Below are positions 29,893 to 38,989 of a stretch of 55,315 bases of DNA, one piece after another. Under the pieces are notes generated by a model. The model did no database searches. It was not told where the DNA came from and was given only the letters and a program-made list of their open reading frames with translations. A program made the position numbers and the translations under genes. Source of the DNA: an uncultured Rubrobacteraceae bacterium. GTDB taxonomy: Bacteria; Actinomycetota; Rubrobacteria; Rubrobacterales; Rubrobacteraceae. Numbering within the stretch: position 1 is the stretch's first letter; each line of letters opens with the position of its first letter. The stretch spans positions 1 through 55,315 of the forward strand of contig CADCVF010000003.1 in the NCBI GenBank assembly GCA_902806095.1. The letters are read 5' to 3'.

Positions 29893-31718
29893 TGTCTGTC
29901 GAGCTTGCGGGCGACCTCGTTCAGGCCGATTCGGTAGCAGATAGACCTCCCGTGCGGGCAGGTGGCAGGGAGGCGGCTCTCTAGCCAGCTCTTTACGAGA
30001 TCTTCCATCTCGGGCCGGGAGAGTCTGTCGCCCATCTTTACGGCCGAGTGGCAGGCTATGGTGGCGAGGATGTGGTCCTCGCGGCGGTGGCCAGGCTCGG
30101 TGCCAGAGATGGCCGAGAGGGCGTCCTTGAATGCGCCGGCTATGTCCCTGTCGGCGAGCGTGGAGATCACGGCGGTAACCCTCACGGATCTAGGCCCGAA
30201 CGGCTCGGCTTCGAACCCGTAGACGGAGAGTTCTTCGAGGCTCCCTGTGGCCAGCTCGGCCTCGGCCGGCGAGAGGTCGACGACTTCGGGGACGAGCAGG
30301 CTCTGCACCGTTGCGGGGCTGTCGGAGTCGTTGAGCCTGTCCAGAATGGCCCGCTCGTGGGCGACGTGCTGGTCGACGACCCAGAGGGATCCTGGCTCCT
30401 CGATCAGGATGTAGCCAGCGGCGAGTTGTCCTATGACCCGCAGTTCTTCGGGGGAGGCCTGCGGGAGCCCGCCCCGTTCCGGCAACTCTCGGTACTGTCC
30501 GGTCTCCTCGGCGGGCGGTTCCGCAAGCGGCCTCGAGGCCTCGGAGAGCCGTTCGCGCGCCTCCTGCAGACCACGCGCGGGGGGCGCTGTGTAAGGAGAG
30601 TCCCCCTCGGCGGCGTAGGAGGGGTAGTCAGCCGGCGGACGCGACGGTACCGAAAAGCGGTCCTGGGTGTATGGCCTCTCGGCCGCCCGCGGGGCCGACG
30701 GTGGTGCCTGGGGACGCCACTCTATGGTGCCCCTGACGGCGGCGGCCACCGCTTCGCGGGCCGCCCTCTCCTCCGAGAAGCGGACGACCTGCTTCGTTGG
30801 ATGGACGTTCACGTCGACGCGGCGGGGGTCGGCGGTTATCTCTACGGCCACGGGCGGATAGCGGCCGGATGGGACGGTCGCCCGATAGGCGTCGTCGAGG
30901 CCCCGGTGGAGGTTATCGGCCCTGACGAAGCGACCGTTCACCGAGATCGTCTGGTGGGCCCTGCTGCCCTCCGTCAGGCTCGGCAGGGCCGCGTAGCCCG
31001 AGACAGCGAAGGCCCCTGATTCGTATTCGACCTTGCGCAGCGCGCGAGCTTTGGCGACGCCGAGGATCTGCGCCAGTCGCTCGAGGAGATCCCCAGCCTC
31101 AGGTAGCGAGAGGTAGTCTCGGCCCTTATCCGTCAGGCGGAACGCGAGCGTGGGATGGGCTATCGCCAGGTGCGTCACGACCTCCACTATCGCGGCCCGC
31201 TCCGCCCGCGCGCCCTTCAAGAAGGCGCGTCTTGCGGGGACGTTGTAGAACAGGCGGTCGACGAGGACTGTTGTCCCCCTGGGGTGTGAGGCGGCGGAGA
31301 CCTCTGCCGCCTCCCCGCCCTCGACGACGACCTTCGTGGCCGCGCCCTCGCCTGTCGAGGTCGTAAGAGTAAAAGAAGAGACGCTGGCGATCGAGGGGAG
31401 CGCTTCGCCCCTGAATCCTAGAGTGGTTACGGCCTCGATGTCTTCGACGTTTTGGATCTTGCTCGTCGCGTGCCTGAGCACGGAGAGTGTGGCGTCGCCC
31501 CTGGGCATCCCGGATCCGTCGTCGCGGACGAGGATGCGGGAGGTGCCGCCTTCTGTGAGCTCGACCTCGATGCGGGAGGCTCCTGCGTCGATGGCGTTCT
31601 CGACGAGCTCCTTGACCACTGAGGCCGGGCGGTCGACGACCTCCCCGGCGGCCACCTGCTGGGCCACCCTGGGGTCGAGGACGTTGATACTAGCGCCTGC
31701 GGTCTCCTTCTCGGCCAT
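29889..31718 (-). CDS. mutL: DNA mismatch repair protein MutL, endonuclease type
   Basis: A 609-residue mismatch repair protein. The N-terminal GHKL ATPase has QQVAAGEVVDRPASVVKELV, DNGSGM-like RDDGSGMPRG, HATSKI and TLGFRGEALPSIASV. A Pro/Ser/Arg-rich linker (about residues 330-400) leads to the dimerisation/endonuclease domain with DQHVAHERAI, ACHSAVKMGD and CPHGRSICYRI, which match the DQHAxxE, ACHxAV and CPHGRP motifs of nicking MutL proteins. ATG 31718 is chosen because TACAAT (a -10 box) lies between it and an in-frame start at 31739. MutS is not in the window. Confidence 0.93.
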   Translation of the reverse strand: MAEKETAGASINVLDPRVAQQVAAGEVVDRPASVVKELVENAIDAGASRIEVELTEGGTSRILVRDDGSGMPRGDATLSVLRHATSKIQNVEDIEAVTTLGFRGEALPSIASVSSFTLTTSTGEGAATKVVVEGGEAAEVSAASHPRGTTVLVDRLFYNVPARRAFLKGARAERAAIVEVVTHLAIAHPTLAFRLTDKGRDYLSLPEAGDLLERLAQILGVAKARALRKVEYESGAFAVSGYAALPSLTEGSRAHQTISVNGRFVRADNLHRGLDDAYRATVPSGRYPPVAVEITADPRRVDVNVHPTKQVVRFSEERAAREAVAAAVRGTIEWRPQAPPSAPRAAERPYTQDRFSVPSRPPADYPSYAAEGDSPYTAPPARGLQEARERLSEASRPLAEPPAEETGQYRELPERGGLPQASPEELRVIGQLAAGYILIEEPGSLWVVDQHVAHERAILDRLNDSDSPATVQSLLVPEVVDLSPAEAELATGSLEELSVYGFEAEPFGPRSVRVTAVISTLADRDIAGAFKDALSAISGTEPGHRREDHILATIACHSAVKMGDRLSRPEMEDLVKSWLESRLPATCPHGRSICYRIGLNEVARKLDRH

Positions 31719-31784
31719 GGATCTTGGGGCATTGTACATCCGGGGGCGGGTTTTCCCACGGGCTGGCGTGTAGAATCCCTGGCT

Positions 31785-32261
31785 ATGCCGGAGATTGACG
31801 AAAACCGTCCGCTGCCGCTAAAGGAAGTCGAGCAGCTCGTCGAGCTCGTGCGCGAGAGCGGGGTCGGTGAGATCCGGGTCCGCCAGGGGGAGACGGAGAT
31901 CTCGGTCAGGGCAAGACCCGAGGTTCCAACCACGTCTTTCGGCGACCAGGTCGCGTCAGCGACCCAGGGCATTCCGGATGTAGTTGAGTCCGAGCCCTCG
32001 CCCGAGACTGACGGGTTGCACGCCGTGCGCTCGCCCGTAGTCGGGACCTTCTACAGGGCGCCGGCCCCCGGCGAGGACACCTATGTCGAGGTGGGGGATA
32101 CGGTCAGTGCCGGGCAGACCCTTTGCATCGTCGAGGCTATGAAGCTGATGAACGAGATCGTCGCCGACGTCTCGGGGGAGGTCGTCGAGGTTCTGGCCGA
32201 GAACGCCGGCGGCGTCGAGTACGACCAGCCGCTGTTCTACCTGCGGCCCGACGAACAGTAG
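31785..32261 (+). CDS. accB: Biotin carboxyl carrier protein of acetyl-CoA carboxylase
   Basis: A 158-residue carrier that holds biotin for acetyl-CoA carboxylation in fatty acid synthesis. A helical N-terminus (LKEVEQLVELVRESGVGEIR) and an acidic linker lead to the biotinyl domain from residue ~80 (HAVRSPVVGTFYRAPAPGED), with the biotin lysine in EAMKLMNEI. TAGAAT lies 8 bases before ATG 31785 and may be the -10 box. The stop TAG shares a base with the GTG of accC. Confidence 0.95.
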   Translation: MPEIDENRPLPLKEVEQLVELVRESGVGEIRVRQGETEISVRARPEVPTTSFGDQVASATQGIPDVVESEPSPETDGLHAVRSPVVGTFYRAPAPGEDTYVEVGDTVSAGQTLCIVEAMKLMNEIVADVSGEVVEVLAENAGGVEYDQPLFYLRPDEQ

Positions 32262-33640
32262 TGATCGGCAAGGTACTGGTGGCGAACCGCGGCGAGATCG
32301 CCCTGCGCATAATCCGGGCCTGCCGCGAGCTTGGGGTCCGAAGCGTCGCGGTCTACTCGACCGCTGACAGGGACTCGTTGCACCACGAGCTGGCCGACGA
32401 GTCGGTGTGCATCGGCCCGCCTCCAGCGGCCAGCAGCTACCTGAACGTGCCCGCGATCATCTCCGCCGCCGAGCTCACGGGCGCAGACGCCGTCCACCCC
32501 GGATACGGGTTCCTGGCCGAGAACGCCCGCTTCGCCGAGATCTGCGAGAGGGTTGGCCTGACGTTCGTCGGCCCATCCTCTCGCACCATAGCCAGGATGG
32601 GCGACAAGGCCGAGGCCCGCGAGGCCGCGGCCGAGGCAGGGGTCCCCGTTACCCCTGGCTCCGACGGCTCCTGCGAGAGCGTAGATGTGGTCAAGCGCGT
32701 CGGCGCCGAGATCGGCTATCCGCTGGTCATCAAGGCCAGCGCCGGCGGCGGGGGGAAGGGGATGCGGGTCGTAGAGACCGAGGCCGAGGTCGACGCCGCC
32801 TACCTGGGCGCGAGCAGGGAGGCAGGGGCCAACTTCGGCGACGGCTCGGTCTACGTCGAGAAGTACCTCGAAAATCTCAGGCACGTCGAGGTTCAGGTTC
32901 TCGCCGACTCCTACGGTGAGACCGTTACCTTCCCCGAGAGGGATTGCTCCGTCCAGCGCCGCTACCAGAAGCTCATCGAGGAATCGCCGGCGCCCGGTCT
33001 GCCGGTGGACGTAAGGGAGGGCCTCATGGCGGCCTCGGCCGACCTGGTCGGCTCCCTGGGTTACGAGGGTGCAGGGACCGTCGAGTTCGTCTACGCGGAT
33101 GGGAAATTCTACTTTATCGAGATGAACACCCGCCTCCAGGTCGAGCATCCGGTGACGGAGATGATCTCCGGCGTGGACATCGTGGCCGAGCAGTTGAAGG
33201 TGGTCTCGGGCGAGCGTCTGGAGGTCCCCGAGGATGCCCGCTCTCCCGACGGGCACGCGATAGAGTTCAGGATCAACGCCGAGGACCCCCTCCGCAACTT
33301 CCTGCCCCAGGCCGGGCTGGTCGAGGTCTACAATCCGCCAGGCGGACCAGGCGTCAGGGTCGACTCGCACCTCTACGCCGGTTACAGGGTGCCCCCATAC
33401 TACGACTCCCTGCTGGCCAAGCTCATCGTGCACGCCCGTGACCGCGGGTCCTCGATACGCCGCGGTCTTCGGGCCCTCGACGAGTTCGCCGTCTCTGGCA
33501 TGGAGACGACGCTCCCGCTGCACCTCGCCGTACTCGAGGACGAGGAGTTCAGAAGGGGCGGCGTCACCACGCGGTTCCTGGCTGATAGGGAGCTCGAAAG
33601 CGAGGGCGGACTCTTACGTCTCAACAGGACATCCGTCTAG
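32261..33640 (+). CDS. accC: Acetyl-CoA carboxylase biotin carboxylase subunit
   Basis: A 459-residue ATP-grasp enzyme that carboxylates biotin on AccB with ATP and bicarbonate. IGKVLVANRGEIALRIIRAC opens the protein, HPGYGFLAEN lies in the first domain, KASAGGGGKGMRVV is the ATP-binding loop, RDCSVQRRYQKLIEE and EMNTRLQVEHPVTE hold catalytic residues, and a biotin carboxylase C-domain follows. Length and motifs are normal. GTG 32261 overlaps accB's stop; the in-frame extension to 32123 is a shadow of accB. The carboxyltransferase subunits are not in the window. Confidence 0.95.
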   Translation: MIGKVLVANRGEIALRIIRACRELGVRSVAVYSTADRDSLHHELADESVCIGPPPAASSYLNVPAIISAAELTGADAVHPGYGFLAENARFAEICERVGLTFVGPSSRTIARMGDKAEAREAAAEAGVPVTPGSDGSCESVDVVKRVGAEIGYPLVIKASAGGGGKGMRVVETEAEVDAAYLGASREAGANFGDGSVYVEKYLENLRHVEVQVLADSYGETVTFPERDCSVQRRYQKLIEESPAPGLPVDVREGLMAASADLVGSLGYEGAGTVEFVYADGKFYFIEMNTRLQVEHPVTEMISGVDIVAEQLKVVSGERLEVPEDARSPDGHAIEFRINAEDPLRNFLPQAGLVEVYNPPGGPGVRVDSHLYAGYRVPPYYDSLLAKLIVHARDRGSSIRRGLRALDEFAVSGMETTLPLHLAVLEDEEFRRGGVTTRFLADRELESEGGLLRLNRTSV

Positions 33641-33654
33641 AGCATTTCACCAAG

Positions 33655-33683
33655 TCGCCTGGCGAAAGCCTGAGCGTGCTAAT
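33655..33683. repeat. Intergenic mosaic repeat, locus G (short)
   Basis: Contains GCCTGGCGAAAGCCTGAGCG followed by TGCT, nearly the same as CGCCTGGCGAAGCCTGAGCG at locus C. It lies between accC and the YqhQ-type gene. Confidence 0.55.
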
Positions 33684-33720
33684 CTTTAGGGCCTGATCCT
33701 TGCCTAGAAATGGGAGAACT

Positions 33721-34542
33721 GTGGCCAAAGACGTCGCGATGGAGAAAAACGAGGGGCGTCTGATGTTCGGTGGGATGGCCCGCTGGGACGGGCTCGACCT
33801 CTTCGGCCCGAACTACACCAGCGTCGCATATCGCCGGAAGGGTGAGATCCACGTCAAGATCGAACCCTCCGCGTTGCGAAAGCCCACTAACCCTACCGTA
33901 CAACGTATCTCCCGCTGGCCGGTAATACGTTCGTTCTTTCTCTGGGGCAGGGTCTTCGCCCAGGTCTTCGGGTCTATCTGGAGTCTGCTCTTCTTCGCTG
34001 GTACATTGGCAGTCCTCTGGCTCTTCGTGCGCCTGATGCAGCTCGGTAGCGGGGCGGGAACCCTCGGCGGTTTCTTCGCCTTCTTCGCGGAGTTTCCTAT
34101 CCTGCCTATCCTGCTCCTCTTCTTTGCGGCGATGAAGTTCACCCCCATCGGCCGCTACCACGGGGCCGAACACAAAGCCGTAGCCGCCTACGAAAAATAC
34201 GGTGAGGTGACGCTCCGGAACGCCAGAGACAGCAGCCGCATCCACCCCCGCTGCGGGACGAACATCCTGCTCTACATAATGCTGGCGGCCCTCCTCGACC
34301 CGCTGATAGGGTGGTGGGGCTACGCCATCCTCCAGTTCATCCTCATCTCCGAAGCCTGGTTCGTCTTCGGCCAGACCCGCCCCTCGATAGCGGTAGGCAA
34401 CTTCCTGCAGAGATATCTCACCACCACCGAGCCCCGCCGCTACCAGCTCGAGGTCGCCGTCGAGGCCCTGACCAGGCTGCTCCAGGCCGAAGAAGAGCGC
34501 GAAGTCGACCAGGCTGCCGTACGTCTGAAAGCCAGGTATTAG
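33721..34542 (+). CDS. YqhQ/DUF1385 family membrane protein
   Basis: A 273-residue membrane protein of the DUF1385 (YqhQ) family, whose function is not settled. MFGGMARWDGLDLFGPN stands at the N-terminus, and there are two membrane hairpins (residues ~75-130 and ~185-215). The invariant metal-type motifs are RYHGAEHKAVAAYE and RIHPRCGTN. GTG 33721 has GGGAGA upstream; TTG 33700 and ATG 33739 are in-frame alternatives. It ends before a 20-base palindrome (34553-34572). Confidence 0.87.
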   Translation: MAKDVAMEKNEGRLMFGGMARWDGLDLFGPNYTSVAYRRKGEIHVKIEPSALRKPTNPTVQRISRWPVIRSFFLWGRVFAQVFGSIWSLLFFAGTLAVLWLFVRLMQLGSGAGTLGGFFAFFAEFPILPILLLFFAAMKFTPIGRYHGAEHKAVAAYEKYGEVTLRNARDSSRIHPRCGTNILLYIMLAALLDPLIGWWGYAILQFILISEAWFVFGQTRPSIAVGNFLQRYLTTTEPRRYQLEVAVEALTRLLQAEEEREVDQAAVRLKARY

Positions 34543-34552
34543 AGCGAACCCA

Positions 34553-34572
34553 GGGCGGTTCGCGAACCGCCC
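34553..34572. terminator. Palindrome between convergent genes
   Basis: GGGCGGTTCGCGAACCGCCC is a perfect 20-base palindrome between the YqhQ-type gene and the stop of the minus-strand SDR gene. It is a probable terminator for both sides. Confidence 0.5.
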
Positions 34573-34575
34573 CTA

Positions 34576-35322
34576 CTAGACTGGCTGCTGGGTGGGCCGG
34601 ATCAGGATCTCGTTCACGCTCACCCGCGGGGGCTGGGTGACGGCGTAGACGATGGCGCTCGCGATGTCCTCGGCCTGCAGGATCTCCAATTGCAAGAGGC
34701 CGCCGAGGCTTTCTCTGGCTTCTTCGTCGGTGATGTGGGTCGCCAGTTCGGTCTCGACGGCCCCTGGCTCGATCACGGTCACCCTGATGCCGTCCGCCAG
34801 CAACTCCTGCCTCAAGCCTTCGGAGATGGCGCCGACGGCGTGCTTACTTCCGGCGTAGACGCCGCTCGAGTCGCGGGTAACCTTCTTCCCCGCGAGGCTG
34901 CTGACGTTGACGAGGTGCCCGCCGCCCCGGCGCTTCATCACCTCTATGGCGGCGTCGGTGGCGTAGAGCAGACCCATCACGTTGACGTCGAACATCTGAC
35001 GCCACTCTTCCGAGAGGCTCTTCCCGACGTTCGAGAGGAGCATCACGCCTGCGTTGTTGACGAGGATGTCCACACTCCCGAACTCCTCTTCGGCCTTGCG
35101 GATCAGGCCGTGCGCCCCACTCTCTTCCGTGACGTCGCAGACGGCCGCGAGCACCCGTCCTCCGTCGTCCCTGATACGCTCCACTAGATCTGTCAGCCGG
35201 TCCTCTCTCCTGGCCGCGACGACCACCGCCGCTCCTTCTGCCGCCAGCGCCTCGGCCGTCGCCTCGCCGATACCGCTCGAAGCGCCCGTGACCACAGCGA
35301 CCTTGCCTTCGAGCTTTGCCAT
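34576..35322 (-). CDS. Short-chain dehydrogenase/reductase, YdfG-like
   Basis: A 248-residue classical SDR. TGASSGIG binds the cofactor, AARREDRL after strand 2 suggests NADP, then come NNAGVM, NVSS and YAGSKHAVGA with the catalytic Tyr and Lys. The ending (SVNEILIRPTQQPV) is typical of the YdfG-like SDRs that act on serine, 3-hydroxy acids or related small substrates. Not related in sequence detail to the SDR at 12594. It is transcribed alone and its substrate is unknown. Confidence 0.87.
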   Translation of the reverse strand: MAKLEGKVAVVTGASSGIGEATAEALAAEGAAVVVAARREDRLTDLVERIRDDGGRVLAAVCDVTEESGAHGLIRKAEEEFGSVDILVNNAGVMLLSNVGKSLSEEWRQMFDVNVMGLLYATDAAIEVMKRRGGGHLVNVSSLAGKKVTRDSSGVYAGSKHAVGAISEGLRQELLADGIRVTVIEPGAVETELATHITDEEARESLGGLLQLEILQAEDIASAIVYAVTQPPRVSVNEILIRPTQQPV

Positions 35323-35357
35323 ACTACCTGACCTCTCTAGTCGTTTGCCTGACCATC

Positions 35358-36275
35358 TTATCCTGGGGTGGGTGTTGGGTCCGGGGATGGAGTTGGCGGG
35401 GCCGTCACCCGCAGGTAGGCGAGCGTCCAGTAGGCGTGCGAGAAAGTGCCTATGGCGCCCGTTGCCACGAGAAACAGTAAGAATACGATCAGGACAGCAG
35501 GCACGCCCGCGATCCAGGCACCCATAGTGTATCCGGCGAAGGCTAGCGCGATCGCAGGTATGGCCAATACGAGCCCGACGATCAGGAGCAGCAACAGGAA
35601 CGCGATCCCGATGCCGATAGAGAGCCCGAGCTGTATGAGCCAGAGCAGCAGGCTCCTCCCGATGTTGCGGCGGAAGAGACTGTAGCCGCTCCCGACGGAG
35701 CCGACGACGCGCTCCCTGCGCACCACGATCTCCCGCAGAGCGTACTGCCCGATTATGGAAAGGGGGATAAAGACGACGATCAACAAGATGATGGCCAGAA
35801 GCCCGACTATCACTGCTACGGAGATCCTCGCCCCTGTAGACTGTGTGGCCGCGAACGTGCCCCCTATCAAGAGTGCAACGGGAACACCGATCACCACGAG
35901 GAGCCCGAGCGCGACCAGGAAGAACACGACGTAGTAGCCGAGCACGCGCCAGAAGTTACCCATCCCCGAACCGAATGCCGACCCAAACCGGCGTCCCTCG
36001 CCCCTGTCTATGGCGGCGACGCTATCGGCCAGCGCCCCCTGAGAGACTATCGCCAAGAAGATGAAGAACAGTGCGATAAGGAGCACCACAATGACGAGAC
36101 CAAGGATCAGGACCGTGTTGCCTAGCAAGTTCTGGGGGTTGAGGTTGTCCCCTCCTGACCCGAAGTTGCCCGGAAAGTTGAACCCCACGCCTCCCGCGAA
36201 GAAGCCGAAGAACCAGAGGAAGCGGTTGTGGAGTGTGATCCTGAAGGCGTCTCTTATGAGGTCTCCGTAGTTCAT
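35358..36275 (-). CDS. Polytopic membrane protein of unknown function
   Basis: A 305-residue protein with about six to seven membrane segments, beginning MNYGDLIRDAFRITLHNRFL, a start common in DUF7544-like actinobacterial membrane proteins. A Gly/Asn-rich loop (residues ~30-50) follows the first helix, and the protein ends with a Pro/Thr-rich tail (PPTPSPDPTPTPG). No catalytic motif is visible. ATG 36275 overlaps the TGA of the ATP-grasp gene by 4 bases, so the two are co-transcribed. Confidence 0.75.
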   Translation of the reverse strand: MNYGDLIRDAFRITLHNRFLWFFGFFAGGVGFNFPGNFGSGGDNLNPQNLLGNTVLILGLVIVVLLIALFFIFLAIVSQGALADSVAAIDRGEGRRFGSAFGSGMGNFWRVLGYYVVFFLVALGLLVVIGVPVALLIGGTFAATQSTGARISVAVIVGLLAIILLIVVFIPLSIIGQYALREIVVRRERVVGSVGSGYSLFRRNIGRSLLLWLIQLGLSIGIGIAFLLLLLIVGLVLAIPAIALAFAGYTMGAWIAGVPAVLIVFLLFLVATGAIGTFSHAYWTLAYLRVTAPPTPSPDPTPTPG

Positions 36276-37672
36276 GGTTCGAGCACCCAGGTATCTTTCA
36301 TCTTGCCTCCACTCGAGATGTTGACGACGTGCTTGCCAGGGGCGGCGACCCTGCTCAATGAACCGGGGACAGCCTCGACGATGTGCGGGTCCGTAGGGTC
36401 GGGAGAGAGGACGAGTACGCGGTAGTCAGCATAGGAGTCGCGAAGCAGGAAATCTGCCCCGTCTGTCTCGCAGAGGACGTGGGTAGAGAAATCTATCGTT
36501 TCCTGGGCCACGTACTCGACAGGATTTTCTTCGACTTGCCTGCGGAACTTCTGGACCGAAGCTTTCGACTCTTCTGGACCGATCATGACCTCTTTGCCCC
36601 CGTATCCCCCCCTACTCTTGACGACCAGTTCATCGAAGTGGTCCATGACGTAGCGCCTGTCCTCCTCTACCGCCAGCGACCAGGTCCTGGCGTTCTCTAT
36701 GAGGGGCTCCTCTCCGAGGTAGCGGCGCACCATCTCGGGGACGAAGGCGCCGACGCCCTTGTCGTCTATTATCTCCGAATTGGGGGCGAAGAGCACGTGT
36801 ACTTTGCCTTCGATGTGGGACGCGAGTAGGCCAGGTACCTCGGCGTAGAGCGTATCCTCGTCGACGCGCTCGTAGATCACATCTACCCTACGCCCGGTGG
36901 GCCGGTAGAGTAGGTATCCATCCCCATCGACTTCGAGATCTCTGGTCTCGGCGAGGATGGCTCCCATCTCTCCGGCGTAGATGTGGTGGTCGAGGTAGAA
37001 CTGGTCATCCGGACCACTACTAACGACGGCCAACGTCGCGTCGGAGCCTTTCGGGGAGGCCGCGCGCAGGGCGTCGCCGAGGCGTCCGAGCCAGCCGTCG
37101 AGAGGCAGGACGGGGAGTTTGGCCATAGAACCGGGGAAGAAGACCTCCCCGCTCATCCTGCGCCTGCGGGTCATCGCGGCGAGCCCGACCGGCATCTTGG
37201 CGTTCTCCTCGATGACCAGGTACTCCCAGCCTCCCCTGCCCTCCACGGCGACGACGTCGAAGGCTATCTGACGCACGGGCACGGGACCGAAACGGTCCTT
37301 CCAGCCCGTGTCGTAGAGGATGCTGCTCTCGACGACCTCCCTTGGGACCACCTCCTCCTTGCCCGCTTCGAGGCGGCCCAGGAACACGTTGATGGCGCGC
37401 AGGCGCTGGGTCAGGCCAGCTTCGAGACGCTCCCAGTCCGAGGCCGGGACGATGCGGGGGATCCAGTCCGTAGGATGGGTCTTGTCGCCCTCCTTTATGC
37501 CGAACGCGTACTGCTCGTCGAGCAGGAGCCCGTGCGCCTCGCGCAGCTTCCGCTCCCACCGCTTGGGGCCCGTGCGTTCCAGTTCGTCGAAGACCGGCTC
37601 GTAGATCCGACGCAGAGTTCCTTCCGGAAGGAAGACCTCGTTTGTGCCAGGCAATGCGCGCTCGAACCTCAC
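36272..37672 (-). CDS. Circularly permuted type 2 ATP-grasp protein
   Basis: A 466-residue protein of the CP-ATPgrasp-2 family. Typical segments are EGTLRRIYEPVFDELE, RAINVFLGRL, FDVVAVEGRGGWEYLVIEEN, VDVIYERVDED, LFAPNSEIIDDKG and VVKSRGGYGGKEVMIGPEE (ATP phosphate-binding). Relatives are predicted to form peptide bonds with small substrates and often occur with YbdK-type ligases, alpha-E and transglutaminase-like proteins. None of these is adjacent here, only the downstream membrane protein. The reaction is unknown. Confidence 0.85.
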   Translation of the reverse strand: MRFERALPGTNEVFLPEGTLRRIYEPVFDELERTGPKRWERKLREAHGLLLDEQYAFGIKEGDKTHPTDWIPRIVPASDWERLEAGLTQRLRAINVFLGRLEAGKEEVVPREVVESSILYDTGWKDRFGPVPVRQIAFDVVAVEGRGGWEYLVIEENAKMPVGLAAMTRRRRMSGEVFFPGSMAKLPVLPLDGWLGRLGDALRAASPKGSDATLAVVSSGPDDQFYLDHHIYAGEMGAILAETRDLEVDGDGYLLYRPTGRRVDVIYERVDEDTLYAEVPGLLASHIEGKVHVLFAPNSEIIDDKGVGAFVPEMVRRYLGEEPLIENARTWSLAVEEDRRYVMDHFDELVVKSRGGYGGKEVMIGPEESKASVQKFRRQVEENPVEYVAQETIDFSTHVLCETDGADFLLRDSYADYRVLVLSPDPTDPHIVEAVPGSLSRVAAPGKHVVNISSGGKMKDTWVLEP

Positions 37673-37748
37673 AGGAGGGGGATTATACTAGCCCCCAGGC
37701 AGGGCACGCCCTGCCGCATCGATAGACCACGGCCTGAGGGAGCGGATT

Positions 37749-38111
37749 CTGGACGAGGAAACAAGGATATCCGAAGGGCAAGAAGCGGGCGAAGGTCCGG
37801 GACGAGAGGAGCGCGCGAAGCCGCTCCTCGGTTGGATCTCCTGCGCGGTCGGGGTCCTTCTCGGGATAGGCCAGGTCCTGGCCTCGCTCTATGGTGGTGG
37901 CGCCAACACCTCCGCCGGCGCGCTAGGCATAGCCTTCGGGGTCCTTGGCTACTTCCTAGGCTCCAGAAAACTCGCGACCGCGACGGTCTTCCTCTGCGCC
38001 GCCGCCATCCTCTTCGGATTGGCCGCCAGCCAGGGTCTGATCCCCGGCATAGCACCCTCAGACCGCGCCCTACCAAGCATCCCGGCTCTGATAGCACCGT
38101 TCGGGCTGTGA
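37749..38111 (+). CDS. Small membrane protein with probable CTG start
   Basis: A 120-codon frame that has no in-frame ATG or GTG, and its only TTG lies deep in the third hydrophobic segment, but it is clearly protein-like. An acidic, soluble N-terminus (about 26 residues) leads to three hydrophobic segments: LLGWISCAVGVLLGIGQVLA, GALGIAFGVLGYFLGS and TATVFLCAAAILFGLAA, then a short tail ending PFGL. GAGGGAG lies 6 bases before CTG 37749, so CTG initiation (or ATT at 37746) is the simplest reading. It is divergent from the ATP-grasp gene. Function unknown; a few membrane helices and Gly-rich packing are all that can be said. Confidence 0.6.
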   Translation: MDEETRISEGQEAGEGPGREERAKPLLGWISCAVGVLLGIGQVLASLYGGGANTSAGALGIAFGVLGYFLGSRKLATATVFLCAAAILFGLAASQGLIPGIAPSDRALPSIPALIAPFGL

Positions 38112-38239
38112 ACCATCAAGGTAGTACATATCGCCCTCCGGCCTCACGTCTGGTCCTACAGAAATCCTGTAGCCTGATGCCTGAAACCGACGATTCAGAT
38201 GTAGAGAGCCAGGCACTCGACCGCTATACTGGCTTCAGG

Positions 38240-38989
38240 ATGGAGAGAGTTCGGCTCACACCTCCGGGGGAGAAGAGGGCGCGGGGAGGCCGCGCCCGTC
38301 TCTACGTCCGCTGGATGCCACACCTCGGGGCCGAGGCCGTCGCACTCTATGAGTTGCTCCGCATCCTCCCCGACCTCGGGAACGAATCGCCCGAGATCGA
38401 AGAACTGGCCGAGCTCTTGCGGTCCACGCCGGAGGGCGTCGAGGCTTCTCTGGATGCCCTGGACGAAGCTGGCTTCGTCGCCCGTAGGGACGGTTGGCTC
38501 GAGGTCGCCGAGCATCCGCCTTCGGCAGGGGCGAGGGAGCGAGCCCGCGAAGACGCGCTTCCCGTCCGCGACGTCGAGGTGATAAGGGCCGAACCCGAGG
38601 GGGTTTCGGCCGATGATTACTTCCGTTTTATGGGGACATTGCCGGCGCCGCACATCCTGGAGTTCTTGAACGGTTACTGCGGGCGGGACGGGCTCACGCC
38701 CGATGCGGTAAGGGAGGCTTTGAAGATAGCCAGCGAGCGTGACGCGCGCAGGGTCGGCTACGTGCGGAGCATCCTGGAGCGGTGGGTCGAGCGGGGCGTG
38801 AAAACGCCTGAGGACGTGGAGCGCTTCGAGCAGGACCGCAAGCTCAGGCTCGTCGAACAGAGCGGGGCCGTGAGGGGCGGCGCCTTGAGGGTACGCGAAG
38901 CCAGAGAGGGGGTGAGTGGTGGACAGGATAGACAGTCTGCTGCCAGACGCCGGGAGGGCTATGAGTGGCTCTTCGGGGAAACGGAGTAA
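38240..38989 (+). CDS. DnaD-like primosome protein
   Basis: A 249-residue protein. The N-terminal ~90 residues suggest a winged helix (VALYELLRILPDL, then ELAELLRSTPEGVEASLDAL). Residues ~125-200 match the DnaD/phage replication domain (PAPHILEFLNGYCGRDGLTP, EALKIASERDARRVGYVRSI, LERWVERGVKTPEDV), including the YxxxILxxW pattern. DnaD proteins bind DNA and help load the replicative helicase, as in Firmicutes. ATG 38240 is chosen because TATACT (38225-38230) lies just upstream; ATG 38177 is in frame. It overlaps the helicase-loader gene by about 70 bases, so the two should act together. Confidence 0.75.
   Translation: MERVRLTPPGEKRARGGRARLYVRWMPHLGAEAVALYELLRILPDLGNESPEIEELAELLRSTPEGVEASLDALDEAGFVARRDGWLEVAEHPPSAGARERAREDALPVRDVEVIRAEPEGVSADDYFRFMGTLPAPHILEFLNGYCGRDGLTPDAVREALKIASERDARRVGYVRSILERWVERGVKTPEDVERFEQDRKLRLVEQSGAVRGGALRVREAREGVSGGQDRQSAARRREGYEWLFGETE

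Noticed and set aside
36983-38176. Long upstream part of the plus-strand frame ending in the DnaD-like gene
   Set aside because: It is antisense to the ATP-grasp gene and overlaps the small membrane protein in another frame; a -10 box and family similarity begin near 38240.
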